A DNA stretch of 64,000 bases from Clostridium porci (GTDB taxonomy: Bacteria; Bacillota; Clostridia; Lachnospirales; Lachnospiraceae): NCBI RefSeq assembly GCF_009696375.1, contig NZ_VUMD01000003.1, positions 124,001 through 188,000 on the forward strand, written 5' to 3'. This document shows positions 1-9,214 of the stretch, piece after piece (the first letter of the stretch is position 1; every line of letters begins with the position of its first letter). The translations under genes and the position numbers were made by a program. The notes beneath the pieces were generated by a model. The model was not told the DNA's origin. It ran no database searches and saw nothing but the letters and a program-made list of their open reading frames with translations.

Positions 1-170
1 TCCTTATCCGCAAAATATGTATAAAAGCTTCCTCTGGAGATACCGGCCTCCTTTATAATCTGATTGATAGATGCAGCCGAATAAGGAACCCTGGAAAACT
101 CATGAACCGCGGCCTCCAGTATAACCCGCTTTTTTTCATCCTTCAGTTTTAAAAAACGTTGTGTAGGCAT
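1..170 (-). CDS. TetR-family transcriptional regulator, N-terminal part (cut by window edge)
   Basis: The minus strand from an ATG at 168-170 reads MPTQRFLKLKDEKKRVIL and continues EAAVHEFSRVPYSAASINQI, then IIKEAGISRGSFYTYFADK up to the window edge. This is the usual TetR N-terminal helix-turn-helix (about residues 15-55), with the typical GISRGSFYTYF recognition-helix segment. The ligand-binding C-terminus lies outside the window, so the inducer and target cannot be told. Two abutting perfect palindromes lie 70-100 bp upstream of the start (241-272) and are probably its operators, which suggests autoregulation. It points away from the polysaccharide operon terminator at 330-382 and so is probably a separate unit. 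Confidence 0.85.
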   Translation of the reverse strand, partial: MPTQRFLKLKDEKKRVILEAAVHEFSRVPYSAASINQIIKEAGISRGSFYTYFADK

Positions 171-240
171 AAAGCAGCTGCCTCCTTGTTATCTTTGGTA
201 TATGATCGCTTACTTGCAGACTTATTTTTCAAGCCTAATA

Positions 241-272
241 AATGACACAGTGTCATTATGACAATTTGTCAT
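241..272. promoter_or_regulatory. Two abutting palindromic operators upstream of the TetR gene
   Basis: AATGACACAGTGTCATT (241-257) has perfect 8-bp arms around one base. It is followed directly by ATGACAATTTGTCAT (258-272), with perfect 7-bp arms around one base. Both share a TGACA/TGTCA half-site. Paired palindromes of this size just upstream of a TetR gene fit autoregulatory operators. On the minus strand they overlap a possible promoter, TTGTCA-N18-TATTAG. Binding is inferred. Confidence 0.65.
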
Positions 273-329
273 GAATCCAATTATAAACACCTTTGGATGT
301 AATTGTCAAGAAAGGAACCATTAAATTTC

Positions 330-382
330 CATAAACAAGAAAGAGGCTGTCCTTTCATTACATCTTCAGGACAGCCCTCTTG
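330..382 (-). terminator. Intrinsic terminator of the left polysaccharide operon
   Basis: On the minus strand AAGAGGGCTGTCCT pairs with AGGACAGCCTCTT (341-381, one bulge) across a 14-nt loop and is followed by TTTCTTGTTT. It lies about 40 nt past the stop of the last glycosyltransferase at 422, so it probably ends the long operon that starts near 20.9 kb. Confidence 0.75.
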
Positions 383-421
383 AGCGTTATGCCAATGATT
401 GGTCAAACGTCTCCATCTCTT

Positions 422-1351
422 TTATCTGTCTATATTTTCTGTCCGCTCCACGATATACACCGGACGGTCCTTTAATTCACTGAACAGTATGGCGATATAC
501 TCGCCAATAATGCCGATAAGCACAAACATCATGGCAAACATAAAGCAGATTAGCACTACGATAGTGGCGTAACCGCTGGGCGCTCCCCTGCGGGTCAGCA
601 GAGTGTAGGCCATCACCGCCAGTCCCAGAAGGGCGGAGAAAATTCCTGCATAAATCCCAAGCTTTAAGGGCATATTTGAAAAGCACAAAATGGTATTAAG
701 GGAAAAAACAAAAAGCTTCTTCATGCTGTATTTACTCTCTCCCGCCACTCTGGCCCTAGCCTCATATTCCATGGTTGTCTTTTTAAACCCTACATTCTGG
801 ACATATCCCCTGAGAAACCGTACCTTCTCCCTGTAATTATTCTTTAACACCTGGGCTACAGGACGGCTTACAGCAAAGAAGTCTGAAGCATTAGCCTCAA
901 AATGCACGTCTGAAATGTGATTGATCAGCCAGTAAAAACCAGAGGAGGTAATATTTTTTATAAGGCCCGCCGTCTTATTCCTGGTGCGGACCATGTTAAT
1001 TACCTCATAGCCCTCCTCAAACAGCTTCAGAATACCCGGAATACATTCCGGAGGGTGTTGAAGATCCGCGTCCATGCAGATAATTGCGTCACCCCTGCTG
1101 TAATCCAGACCTGCAATCATAGCTGCCTCATGGCCGAAGTTTCTTGAAAAGCTGACAATCTTTGCCCTGAAGTCTGATTCTGCCAGATGGGCCAGCACCT
1201 TCAGACTACCGTCTGTGCTGCCGTCATTTACAAATATAAGCTCATAATCCCAGGAGGTTGTGTCCAGCACACCTGTAGTCTCTCTGTAAAATTCCTCCAA
1301 TGCTTTTTCTTCGTTATAAACCGATACCACAACTGATAACAATTTTTCCAT
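422..1351 (-). CDS. GtrB/DPM1-like family 2 glycosyltransferase (polyprenyl-phosphate glycosyltransferase)
   Basis: 309 aa from the ATG at 1351 (MEKLLSVVVSVYNEEKALEE). A longer frame to 1459 exists but would overlap licD by 50 bp and prefixes a non-homologous tail. The GT2 domain fills residues 1-210 with FVNDGSTDGS and the MDADLQHPPE metal site. Two membrane helices follow (about 230-255 and 265-290, with IGIIGEYIAILFSELKDRP). This layout is that of GtrB/ArnC/DPM1 enzymes, which load a sugar from a nucleotide donor onto undecaprenyl phosphate at the inner face of the membrane. Three polytopic GT-C-like proteins upstream in the same operon are plausible partners using the lipid-linked sugar outside. 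The donor sugar is unknown; a CDP-sugar from the adjacent rfbFGH genes or a common hexose are both possible. Confidence 0.85.
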   Translation of the reverse strand: MEKLLSVVVSVYNEEKALEEFYRETTGVLDTTSWDYELIFVNDGSTDGSLKVLAHLAESDFRAKIVSFSRNFGHEAAMIAGLDYSRGDAIICMDADLQHPPECIPGILKLFEEGYEVINMVRTRNKTAGLIKNITSSGFYWLINHISDVHFEANASDFFAVSRPVAQVLKNNYREKVRFLRGYVQNVGFKKTTMEYEARARVAGESKYSMKKLFVFSLNTILCFSNMPLKLGIYAGIFSALLGLAVMAYTLLTRRGAPSGYATIVVLICFMFAMMFVLIGIIGEYIAILFSELKDRPVYIVERTENIDR

Positions 1352-1409
1352 GAACTCTGTATGCAGTCCTTTCTTTTTCCGGTCTGTCTCTTTCTTTCCC
1401 AGGCCGCAT

Positions 1410-2258
1410 TTAAAGCGAATCCAAAACCTCAATCTCCTGACTAGAATGGGAAGGCACACGCTCCTCCTCAGGAGGCAGTTTCTTATAATCCCCGTATACC
1501 TCAGTCAGAATCTGATGCCAGCCCTTGGGAATCATGAGGACTGTATCCTCAAAGGGGACATCCTCCACCTCCTCGCACCACTGGCTATCCAAAGTCACAT
1601 AAAGGAAATCCGGCTGATAATTACTGTAATAGCGCTTGTTTCCGCGGCTCTTTCTGTCCTTGACTGCCAGAGCCTTTTGAACGGCAAAGAGCATTTTCAT
1701 AGGAAGCAAACGGCCCACAGAGGCAAGTCCGCTTACAAATAGCTTATGAAGAGGACTGTACTTTTTAAAATCCAGGTTATATCTGTGCCCCATCGCCAGA
1801 CCATACACTGTCTTATGAAGAAAGCGGGTCAGCTCTGCCCCTGCCCTGGATGAAGGCAGCTTATCAATGACAAACAGATCTACCCACAGGTGGTTCAGCT
1901 TCCCGTCGTAAAATTCCATAAACCCACTGTCTGCATGGCACCGGCTGTTCTTATAGAGGAGCCTGGGGGTAAAGTCGTAAAACGCCCTCCCTTCCCGGTA
2001 GCTGTCTGGCTCTGCAAGCTCCATAGTATCCGGCAGTTCCCTTTTCACTACCTTCATAAATGCGTCAAAATTTGTTCTTGTAAATGCCACGTCCGCATCG
2101 TCGTCCCATGGAATAAAGCCCTTATGGCGTACTGCCCCTATGAGAGTCCCTGCATCCAGGGCATATCTGATCTTATACTTGCGGCAGATGCGATCCACTT
2201 CCTTTAATAGCTTAAGATTAGCCTCATGAACCCTGCTCATATCATATGATACTGCCAT
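1410..2258 (-). CDS. LicD-family phospho-substituent transferase
   Basis: 282 aa. The signature DAGTLIGAVRHKGFIPWDDD at residues 35-55 is the LicD nucleotidyltransferase-fold motif with its metal-binding aspartates (WDDDADV). LicD of pneumococcus transfers phosphocholine from CDP-choline to teichoic acid sugars. Many relatives in polysaccharide loci transfer phosphocholine, phosphoglycerol or sugar-phosphate groups, so the substrate here is open. No licA, licB or licC homologue was seen in the window, which argues against assuming phosphocholine. The gene sits between rfbH and the GtrB-like gene, on the same strand. A GGAGCGGGG ribosome site precedes the ATG. Confidence 0.85.
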   Translation of the reverse strand: MAVSYDMSRVHEANLKLLKEVDRICRKYKIRYALDAGTLIGAVRHKGFIPWDDDADVAFTRTNFDAFMKVVKRELPDTMELAEPDSYREGRAFYDFTPRLLYKNSRCHADSGFMEFYDGKLNHLWVDLFVIDKLPSSRAGAELTRFLHKTVYGLAMGHRYNLDFKKYSPLHKLFVSGLASVGRLLPMKMLFAVQKALAVKDRKSRGNKRYYSNYQPDFLYVTLDSQWCEEVEDVPFEDTVLMIPKGWHQILTEVYGDYKKLPPEEERVPSHSSQEIEVLDSL

Positions 2259-2321
2259 TTTCCCCGCTCCTTATGACCGCCGAACCTCCCTTATAACTCC
2301 TCTGGAAATTCCGGCTATTAT

Positions 2322-3698
2322 TTATCTGTCATTATGTTCTGTCTGAACTGCGACTGCTTCTCTGATAACCTTAGCCATATAGTCTATCATCTCGTCTGTC
2401 ATGCCAGGATATAAGCCTACCCAGAAGGTATCTCTCATAATCCGGTCTGTATTGGCAAGCTGTCCTACGATCCGGAAGCCGGTTTTTGCTGCCCGCATTT
2501 CATCAAAGCATGGGTGCTTAGTCAGGTTGCCGGCAAACAGCATACGGGTCTGAACACCTTTGCTTTCCACATACTGAACCACCTGGTTCCGGCTTACCCC
2601 CTCCTTGCAGGTAATGAGAAATCCGAACCAGCTGGGGCGGGAATTAGGGCAGGGCTCAGGGAGAATCAGCTTATCCTGTGCTTCCTTAAGACCGGCTCTT
2701 AGGCGATCAAAATTATGGCGGCGGCGTTCCACAAAGGACGGGATTTTCTTAAGCTGGGCGCAGCCGATGGCAGCTTGCATATCCGTTACCTTTAGGTTAT
2801 ACCCAAAATGGGAGTAAACATACTTATGGTCGTATCCCAGGGGAAGCTCTCCGTATTGCTTGTCAAACCGGTGTCCGCAGAGATTATCCCGGCCGGAAGG
2901 ACACGCACAGTCACGTCCCCAGTCACGGATGGAGCGGATAATCTTGTTTAACAGCCCGTTGTTTGTGTAAACGGCGCCTCCCTCCCCCATGGTCATGTGA
3001 TGGGGCGGATAGAAGCTGGAGGTGCCAATATCGCCTATGGTTCCGGTGAATTTGTTCACCAGCTCTCCATCCTCCTCAATGGCATACTGGCTTCCTAGAG
3101 CATCGCAGTTATCCTCTACCAGCCACAGTCCATGCTTGTGGCAGAAGGCCTTCACTGCCTTTAAATCGAAGGGATTTCCCAGCGTATGGGCAATCATCAC
3201 TGCCTTTGTCTTTTCAGACAGAGCGGCCTCCAGTTTGTCCACATCAATATTGTACTGAGGAATGGTCACATCTACAAACACAGGTACTGCTCCATATTGA
3301 ATCACAGGGGCCACCGTAGTAGGGAAGCCGCAGGCGACCGTAATAACCTCATCTCCCCTCTTAACACGGCGTTCTCCAAGAAGGGGAGACGTCAATGTCA
3401 TAAAAGCAGTCAGGTTCGCGGAGGAGCCGGAATTTACCAGGCTGCAGTAGCGCACGCCCAGATAATCTGCCAGCTTCCCCTCAAAGGAGCTTGTGTACCT
3501 GCCGGAGGTAAGCCAAAATTCCAGAGAGCTGTCCACCAGATTCACCATCTCCTCATGATCATATACGCGGGAAGCGTAGGAAATTCTGTCCCCCTCCCTA
3601 AACGCTTTCTTCTGGTTATGGTAGGTATCGCAATACTCTGCCACCAGCTCCAGAATTTCCTTTCTTGCCTCTGCTTCTGTTTTATGCTCAAACTTCAT
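2322..3698 (-). CDS. rfbH: CDP-4-keto-6-deoxy-D-glucose 3-dehydrase (RfbH/DdhC/AscC, E1)
   Basis: 458 aa, full length. It belongs to the DegT/DnrJ fold but is a PMP-dependent dehydratase. The usual PLP lysine position holds histidine (SSFYPPHHMTMGEGGAV), the E1 hallmark. Cysteines for the [2Fe-2S] cluster are present (NCDALGS, then DCAC-x7-C). With an E3 reductase it removes O-3 from CDP-4-keto-6-deoxyglucose, giving CDP-4-keto-3,6-dideoxyglucose. It forms the run rfbF-rfbG-rfbH with 28-bp or smaller gaps. No E3 reductase (RfbI/AscD) and no abequose, paratose or tyvelose synthase is visible in the window, so the final sugar is undefined. A GAGGAG site precedes the ATG. Confidence 0.95.
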   Translation of the reverse strand: MKFEHKTEAEARKEILELVAEYCDTYHNQKKAFREGDRISYASRVYDHEEMVNLVDSSLEFWLTSGRYTSSFEGKLADYLGVRYCSLVNSGSSANLTAFMTLTSPLLGERRVKRGDEVITVACGFPTTVAPVIQYGAVPVFVDVTIPQYNIDVDKLEAALSEKTKAVMIAHTLGNPFDLKAVKAFCHKHGLWLVEDNCDALGSQYAIEEDGELVNKFTGTIGDIGTSSFYPPHHMTMGEGGAVYTNNGLLNKIIRSIRDWGRDCACPSGRDNLCGHRFDKQYGELPLGYDHKYVYSHFGYNLKVTDMQAAIGCAQLKKIPSFVERRRHNFDRLRAGLKEAQDKLILPEPCPNSRPSWFGFLITCKEGVSRNQVVQYVESKGVQTRMLFAGNLTKHPCFDEMRAAKTGFRIVGQLANTDRIMRDTFWVGLYPGMTDEMIDYMAKVIREAVAVQTEHNDR

Positions 3699-3725
3699 GT
3701 CGTTCTCCTCTTTTCAATCTTCATT

Positions 3726-4844
3726 TTAAGTTATGGAAGCCTCAGATGGCTCATTCCCTCTTCTACCATTCTGATTATCATATCCGTTGAAAAATTCCAG
3801 AATCTGACCATCTGTCACTTCCAGCATATCCTCTCCCTCCAGATATGCCCTGGACCACTCCACCGTCCTCTGAATGGCCTCCTTGACCCCATACCTGGGC
3901 TTCCAGCCAAAGACCGCCTTTATCCTGGAGCAGTCCAGCTTCAAAAAATTAGCCTCATGAGGCCCCCCATCATATTGATTCACCCAGCTGCAGCCCTGTC
4001 CCCATATTTGGCAGAACTCATTTACCAGCTCTCCGGTGGTAACGCAGTCCTTATCCTCCGGCCCTACGTTATAGTATCCCTGTAGCGCCCTGTCCTCATA
4101 CTGCTTCATCGCTATGGTGAGATATGCTGCCAAAGGCTCCAGAACCAGCTGATATGGCCGTACGGAATGAGGATTTCGTACAATAATATCCCGGCCAAAG
4201 GCTGCGGCCCTGACGCAGTCCGGAATAATCCGGTCATTGGCAAAATCTCCGCCTCCGATTACATTTCCCGCCCGGGAAGTGGATATAGCACAGTTCCTCT
4301 CCTGAAAAAAGGACCTCTGGTAGCTATGGGTCACCAGCTCGGAACAGGACTTGCTGTTGGAATAGGGATCATAACCGTCCAGCGGATCGCACTCCCGGTA
4401 GCCGTATTCCCACTCCCTGTTTTCGTACACCTTATCCGTCGTCACGTTCAGAAGAGAGCGGAGGCTGTCTGTCAGACGCGCGCACTCTAAAACATTCACA
4501 GTCCCCATTACGTTTGTCTCGTAGGTATAGACAGGGTCTTTGTAGGAGTCCCGGACAATGGGCTGAGCCGCCAGGTGGAATACGATCTCCGGCCTCACCC
4601 TTTTAAATACCTCCTGTAAATGTGTTCTGTCACGTATATCGCCGGTAACGCTATCCATGCCGTCCTCCAGCCCCACTATCTCAAAGAGGCTTGGATCTGT
4701 GGGGGGCCTTAAGGAATAGCCTGTGACCCTGGCTCCTGCAAGAATCAGAATACGGCAAAGCCAGGAGCCCTTAAAGCCCGTGTGTCCTGTTACCAGCACC
4801 CTTTTTCCCCTGTAAAAATGCTCCAGCTCTTTCATTGTCATCAC
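3726..4844 (-). CDS. rfbG: CDP-glucose 4,6-dehydratase
   Basis: 372 aa short-chain dehydrogenase. The N-terminal Rossmann motif GHTGFKGSWL (about residues 20-29) is typical of RfbG. The catalytic region is TTDKVYENREWEYGYRE with downstream YSNSK. It converts CDP-D-glucose to CDP-4-keto-6-deoxy-D-glucose, between rfbF and rfbH in the pathway. The start is GTG at 4844, directly after the TAA of rfbF, with GGAGG inside the rfbF tail at 8 nt spacing. An ATG at 4841 is the alternative. The two genes are therefore probably translationally coupled. Confidence 0.95.
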   Translation of the reverse strand: MMTMKELEHFYRGKRVLVTGHTGFKGSWLCRILILAGARVTGYSLRPPTDPSLFEIVGLEDGMDSVTGDIRDRTHLQEVFKRVRPEIVFHLAAQPIVRDSYKDPVYTYETNVMGTVNVLECARLTDSLRSLLNVTTDKVYENREWEYGYRECDPLDGYDPYSNSKSCSELVTHSYQRSFFQERNCAISTSRAGNVIGGGDFANDRIIPDCVRAAAFGRDIIVRNPHSVRPYQLVLEPLAAYLTIAMKQYEDRALQGYYNVGPEDKDCVTTGELVNEFCQIWGQGCSWVNQYDGGPHEANFLKLDCSRIKAVFGWKPRYGVKEAIQRTVEWSRAYLEGEDMLEVTDGQILEFFNGYDNQNGRRGNEPSEASIT

Positions 4845-5624
4845 TTATGAATCCTCCCAAATCTTCCATGGAGCCTTTCCGGACTGCCACAGAGCCTCCA
4901 GCTTATTCATCTCTCTCTGGGTATCCATGCACTGCCAGAAACCGCTGTGATAAAAGGACTTAAGCTGTCCTTCTGCTGCCAGACGCTGCATGGGCGTTTT
5001 TTCAAATACAGTAGTATCATCCTTTAAATAGTTAAATATCTCAGGATTTAGTACCATAAAGCCGCCGTTAATCAGAGCGCCGTCATCGTCCTCCTTCTCA
5101 CGGAAGGACAGGATTGTGTTATTGCCGTCAATATCCAGAACCCCTTTCATCTGGCCAATGTTTACAGTAGTGATGGTAGCTGTTCTTCCATGAGACTGGT
5201 GAAATTGAAGCAATGCCCTTAAATCTACGTTGGAAACGCCATCACCATAGGTCAGCATAAAGGGCTCACTTCCGATAAAGGACTGTATCCTCTTTACTCG
5301 GCCTCCTGTCATTGTGCGAAGCCCTGTATCTACCAGCGTTACCTTCCACGGCTCCGAGTAATTGTTATGAACCTCCATTTTGTTGTTGGCAAGATCAAAG
5401 GTTACATCGGAGGTGTGAAGGAAGTAATCTGCGAAAAATTCCTTCACTACATACTGCTTATATCCAAGGCAGATTATAAAGTCGTGGAACCCAAACTGAG
5501 AATAATATTTCATAATGTGCCACAGGATGGGCCTGCCGCCAATTTCGATCATGGGCTTTGGCTTTAAGTGGCTTTCCTCGCTGATTCTGGTTCCAAGTCC
5601 TCCTGCTAAAATTACGACTTTCAT
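4845..5624 (-). CDS. rfbF: Glucose-1-phosphate cytidylyltransferase
   Basis: 259 aa, the usual RfbF length. The nucleotidyltransferase signature GGLGTRISEESHLKPKPM lies at residues 8-25, where the ISEES stretch is specific to RfbF rather than RmlA. YGDGVSNVD carries the metal-binding aspartate. It makes CDP-D-glucose from CTP and glucose-1-phosphate, the entry step of the CDP-deoxysugar branch. It is directly followed by rfbG and rfbH. Confidence 0.96.
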   Translation of the reverse strand: MKVVILAGGLGTRISEESHLKPKPMIEIGGRPILWHIMKYYSQFGFHDFIICLGYKQYVVKEFFADYFLHTSDVTFDLANNKMEVHNNYSEPWKVTLVDTGLRTMTGGRVKRIQSFIGSEPFMLTYGDGVSNVDLRALLQFHQSHGRTATITTVNIGQMKGVLDIDGNNTILSFREKEDDDGALINGGFMVLNPEIFNYLKDDTTVFEKTPMQRLAAEGQLKSFYHSGFWQCMDTQREMNKLEALWQSGKAPWKIWEDS

Positions 5625-5671
5625 TGATTTTCCTCCATTGTATTACGGGTATGCTGCGTTTGATTGCCTAA

Positions 5672-7099
5672 TTATTGCCTGAAAATATTCAAGTGGTTAT
5701 CTAGTAATATACGGAATGCCTTTTGTATCTGATCCACACCTTTTCGATACTCGTATATACATTCCAACTCATCCGCCCTGGCCTCCAGCTCCTCCTTCGT
5801 CATATAGGGGATTTCCAGAGCAAGAGCCGCTTTTTCTTCAAAACGGGCTTCCCGGCTAGGAGCTTTCTTCAACTCACGATAAGTAGTATAACCATTTCCA
5901 AGAAGGATTGCAAGGCAGAATACAGCCATAAGGCTTCGTACCAGAGGCCTGCCCCGGCCTTCCAGCTTCCATGTGAGGGCGAAGGTGAGAAGGATTCCCA
6001 GGATTCCCACCTGGAACTGGAGCGCATAGCGGGAGCTTAAGGCGTAGTTGTCCTGCTCAAATATATAACGGGACGCAAAGATAAGCACATGGTTTAACCC
6101 GCCTCCAACTAAAAGCATCATGGGCATCAGAGTTGTCTCGTAAAGGCGGCAGCGCAGGTTGAGCCACAGAGCAAGCAGATAGCCACAGACCACAAAAAGG
6201 CCGATTAAGCAGCACATGGAATTACTTAAGGCTCCGGCCTCCATCCATTGTTTCAACTCCTCGCCTCCTATCAGCATTCCGGCGAAGGATTTAAGGAGAA
6301 ATCGCACTAAAAATGTGGGATTTTCAGCCAGAATAACGCCCAGAGAACGCCCTGTAGCTCCGGCGTGCTCCTCTACTGCCATGGAATTGCTCCATATATA
6401 GAGAAGAAGAGGAATCAGAGTACATGCCATATAGGCAAGGTAACGTATATCCCAGGCTTTAGAAGCCGGACCGCTTCCCCTTCTGCGCTGATAACCGCGC
6501 AGAAAGCAGAAGCCGTAAGATAGCAGCAGCGTCACTGCATAAATAGCGCAGTAGGGTCCCGACGTCCCAAGTATAATAAGCCAGGGAAGAGCCATAAGCC
6601 TTACCCGATCGCCTTTTTTTTCTACTCCCGCCCATACTCTGTCTAAAACCAGCTCATGATAATAAAAGCAGGCGAACGCAAAAAAGTGGGACCAACCGCT
6701 GCCGTTGGTCAGCATTTCCCATTTGTTCAGGCTGAACATTACAGCCATGAGAAGTGCAAACCAGCCCAGGCCCACCCTGCGGCATATGCAGTAGCTTCCA
6801 AATACCCAGCCTGCCAACCCCAGGCTTACAACCCCCAGCACCCGTTCCAAAGTTACGGAAAAGCCAAAAAGCTCCACATTGACGATTCTGCACAGATAGT
6901 TGATGGGAATTCTGGTCAGTATGTCGGGTACGAAGAATTTCTTCGGATTGTATATATCGGGCAGATAACTATTTACCAGACGGATATAATCAGAGTATAC
7001 CACATCACAGGTGGCATTTTTCACGTACCAGAGACAAAAGGCCGCCCCAAGAAGGGGAATAGCCCAGTATAGCATTGTTCGTTTACGTTCTGTGTTCAT
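5672..7099 (-). CDS. Polytopic membrane protein, GT-C-like candidate glycosyltransferase
   Basis: 475 aa with about ten hydrophobic segments and a soluble C-terminal tail of about 60 residues (ALALEIPYMTKEELEARADE). An acidic residue lies in the first external loop after TM1 (CDVVYSDYIRLVNSYLP), as in GT-C enzymes that use lipid-linked donors. I do not recognise a named family. The position, between the CDP-sugar genes and two other large membrane proteins, with a GtrB-like enzyme in the same operon, supports a role in glycan side-chain addition outside the membrane. This is inference. GGAGAGGGGATC precedes the ATG. Confidence 0.6.
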   Translation of the reverse strand: MNTERKRTMLYWAIPLLGAAFCLWYVKNATCDVVYSDYIRLVNSYLPDIYNPKKFFVPDILTRIPINYLCRIVNVELFGFSVTLERVLGVVSLGLAGWVFGSYCICRRVGLGWFALLMAVMFSLNKWEMLTNGSGWSHFFAFACFYYHELVLDRVWAGVEKKGDRVRLMALPWLIILGTSGPYCAIYAVTLLLSYGFCFLRGYQRRRGSGPASKAWDIRYLAYMACTLIPLLLYIWSNSMAVEEHAGATGRSLGVILAENPTFLVRFLLKSFAGMLIGGEELKQWMEAGALSNSMCCLIGLFVVCGYLLALWLNLRCRLYETTLMPMMLLVGGGLNHVLIFASRYIFEQDNYALSSRYALQFQVGILGILLTFALTWKLEGRGRPLVRSLMAVFCLAILLGNGYTTYRELKKAPSREARFEEKAALALEIPYMTKEELEARADELECIYEYRKGVDQIQKAFRILLDNHLNIFRQ

Positions 7100-7156
7100 G
7101 ATCCCCTCTCCTTAATCCCAGTCTAAACATCCCTCTTTGTCAGCAATGAGCCTCAT

Positions 7157-9028
7157 TTAACGAACCTTCATTTGCACAATGGCTGCCAGCCGTTCATCTC
7201 CCCGCTGCTCCTGGGCGTCCTGCATATAGAAATTATAGGAAAATTCCAGACGCACCATCTGCCATGGTTCCGCCTCAATGGATGTCTCAACAACACTTGA
7301 GCGCACAGGGATTTTCCGAACACTTCCGCCGTCTACTGTAAGCTCAACGCCTTCTCCCCCTTCCATCACGCCGGGGAAACGGATCTCCAGATCAATAAAG
7401 CCCTCCTTTCCTGCCATCACAGTCAGAGCCGCGTGTTCATCCATCCACCCGTCATCATAATAGCCATACTCAACCTGAAGCTTTAACTCCCTGACAAAAT
7501 CCGTCACATCCTGGAACCCATTATAGTCCGGAGCCTCCCGCAGCACCAGCATAGAATCGTCCACCAGTCCAATATCGCGGATACTGTCTATCCATACAAC
7601 GCTGGTTCCCTCTGCCTTCCTCTCCTTGTCAAATACCTTAAAAAAGGTTCTGGCAGTAAAGTCGCTCATCTCATAGCTGTTGCCGATGATATAGATGGTC
7701 TTTCCAAACAGCTCATCCCCGTATTTCTCATAGGTTTCTTCTGCCAGCGAGTTATAACGCATCTGGCTGGGCCACAGATAGAGCCGGGGATAATATCCCC
7801 GATAGAACAGCTCTACGGGAAGCATGAGAACCACATAGCAGGCAAATGCCGCCCCCCAGGGCCACAGCCGTTTCAGATACAGTTCTTCCTTCACGCCCCT
7901 TGTCAGCTCCCCATACATATAAGCCAGAAAAAGAAGGGCCAATGCGTATGAAACGTAAATCCACCGCATTTCCACACGAATGGTAACGCTGGAGGAGGCA
8001 ATACACAAGGCAATAAACAGGATAAACAAAAGGGAATTCCAGATAACAGCCGCTCTGTGAGCCTTGTCCTTTTCCTTAACCAACTTCCACAGAAAGCCTA
8101 CCACCAGTACAAGGATAAAGCCATCTGCCAAAAGAACCAGAAGCTTTATAAATGCAGGACTCTCCGCCCAGGGAAGGCCATTTAGATGCTCCGGCCCCAT
8201 ATTCATGCCAAAAACATAGGCAATCTGGCTCAGAGCATATCCCAGAGCCTCTTTTACACGAAAGGTATCGGCCACCTGGGTTCCTCCCGTTCCAGCCGGA
8301 AGAACGCTTCCGATAGTCACAGCTCGAATCACCTGAACCAACAGAAAGGAGACTGCCGCAGCCGCCCATTCAAAAACCTTTCTGCTCTTCTTTGCCAGCA
8401 GAACCAGAAGCACTGCCGGAAACAGAGCCATATACCTCTCATGAACAAAACAGACTCCAGTATACAAGATACATGCCCAATAGATAAAGAGACTTCGCCT
8501 CTCCTTTTTGACTTCATTGAGATAACGGTACAGGTTCCAAAAAATCCACAGCCCCATCCACAGCCCCATGGTTTCCATAAGCCCCAGCACCTGGCCGATT
8601 TGATAATAGGCCATGCGGCTGGACAGGAACAAAATACCACAGAGTAGCCCTACCCCCTTGGAGCCGGAAAGGCGCCGTCCGATAAAATAAATGGTCCAGG
8701 ATAAACCGGCATTCAGGAGGATATTCACAGGCACAAACCAGCCTACATGATTTCCCACAACTGCCATTTCCAGCCAGGCTGCCAGATAATAGAGGAACCG
8801 GAACCGGGTGCTTCCTACCGGAAATACATACTGAAAAAAGCTCTGCTCCCCATAGCAGGACCAGAAGTACAAATCGTCCATATAAAGTCCCTTAATGGTT
8901 ATCCCTCTGTTCACCCATAGGGCAAAGGCCGTCAAAATGCCTAAAAAAATCACACGATCCTTCCACTCATACCGGTTTTCCATTCTGGAGCATCCGATTC
9001 CGGCTCTTGGTCTGTCTTTTGCTTCCAC
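7157..9028 (-). CDS. Polytopic membrane protein with C-terminal soluble domain, GT-C-like
   Basis: 623 aa. The N-terminal 400 residues hold about ten membrane helices. The first loop has GLYMDDLYFW, a DD pair typical of the GT-C catalytic loop. The C-terminal 200 residues are soluble (YIIGNSYEMSDFTARTFF onward) with a beta-rich end, presumably extracytoplasmic. The start is GTG at 9028 because AGGAGG lies 8 nt upstream; the internal ATG at residue 16 has no comparable site. It is probably a membrane glycosyltransferase using polyprenyl-linked sugar, but the family name is not recognised and the substrate is unknown. Confidence 0.6.
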   Translation of the reverse strand: MEAKDRPRAGIGCSRMENRYEWKDRVIFLGILTAFALWVNRGITIKGLYMDDLYFWSCYGEQSFFQYVFPVGSTRFRFLYYLAAWLEMAVVGNHVGWFVPVNILLNAGLSWTIYFIGRRLSGSKGVGLLCGILFLSSRMAYYQIGQVLGLMETMGLWMGLWIFWNLYRYLNEVKKERRSLFIYWACILYTGVCFVHERYMALFPAVLLVLLAKKSRKVFEWAAAAVSFLLVQVIRAVTIGSVLPAGTGGTQVADTFRVKEALGYALSQIAYVFGMNMGPEHLNGLPWAESPAFIKLLVLLADGFILVLVVGFLWKLVKEKDKAHRAAVIWNSLLFILFIALCIASSSVTIRVEMRWIYVSYALALLFLAYMYGELTRGVKEELYLKRLWPWGAAFACYVVLMLPVELFYRGYYPRLYLWPSQMRYNSLAEETYEKYGDELFGKTIYIIGNSYEMSDFTARTFFKVFDKERKAEGTSVVWIDSIRDIGLVDDSMLVLREAPDYNGFQDVTDFVRELKLQVEYGYYDDGWMDEHAALTVMAGKEGFIDLEIRFPGVMEGGEGVELTVDGGSVRKIPVRSSVVETSIEAEPWQMVRLEFSYNFYMQDAQEQRGDERLAAIVQMKVR

Positions 9029-9214
9029 TCAATACGCCTCCTTTTCCCTGTCCCTTTCAAAGAGCACGCCTGCTTTCTTCGGGCTCTGTACCGGCCCAAA
9101 GTCCTTCTTTTTATCATTTACTAATCGCTATGCCTTCTCCCCCGCCTCTATGCTCCGTAATGGCGCTATATCACCTGAACCCATCCAAAGGAGGCCGCCC
9201 AGCTTACATGTGCT

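Noticed and set aside
2260-4085. Long plus-strand open frames opposite rfbH and rfbG
   Set aside because: They are antisense shadows of well-supported genes, without ribosome sites or protein-like motifs.
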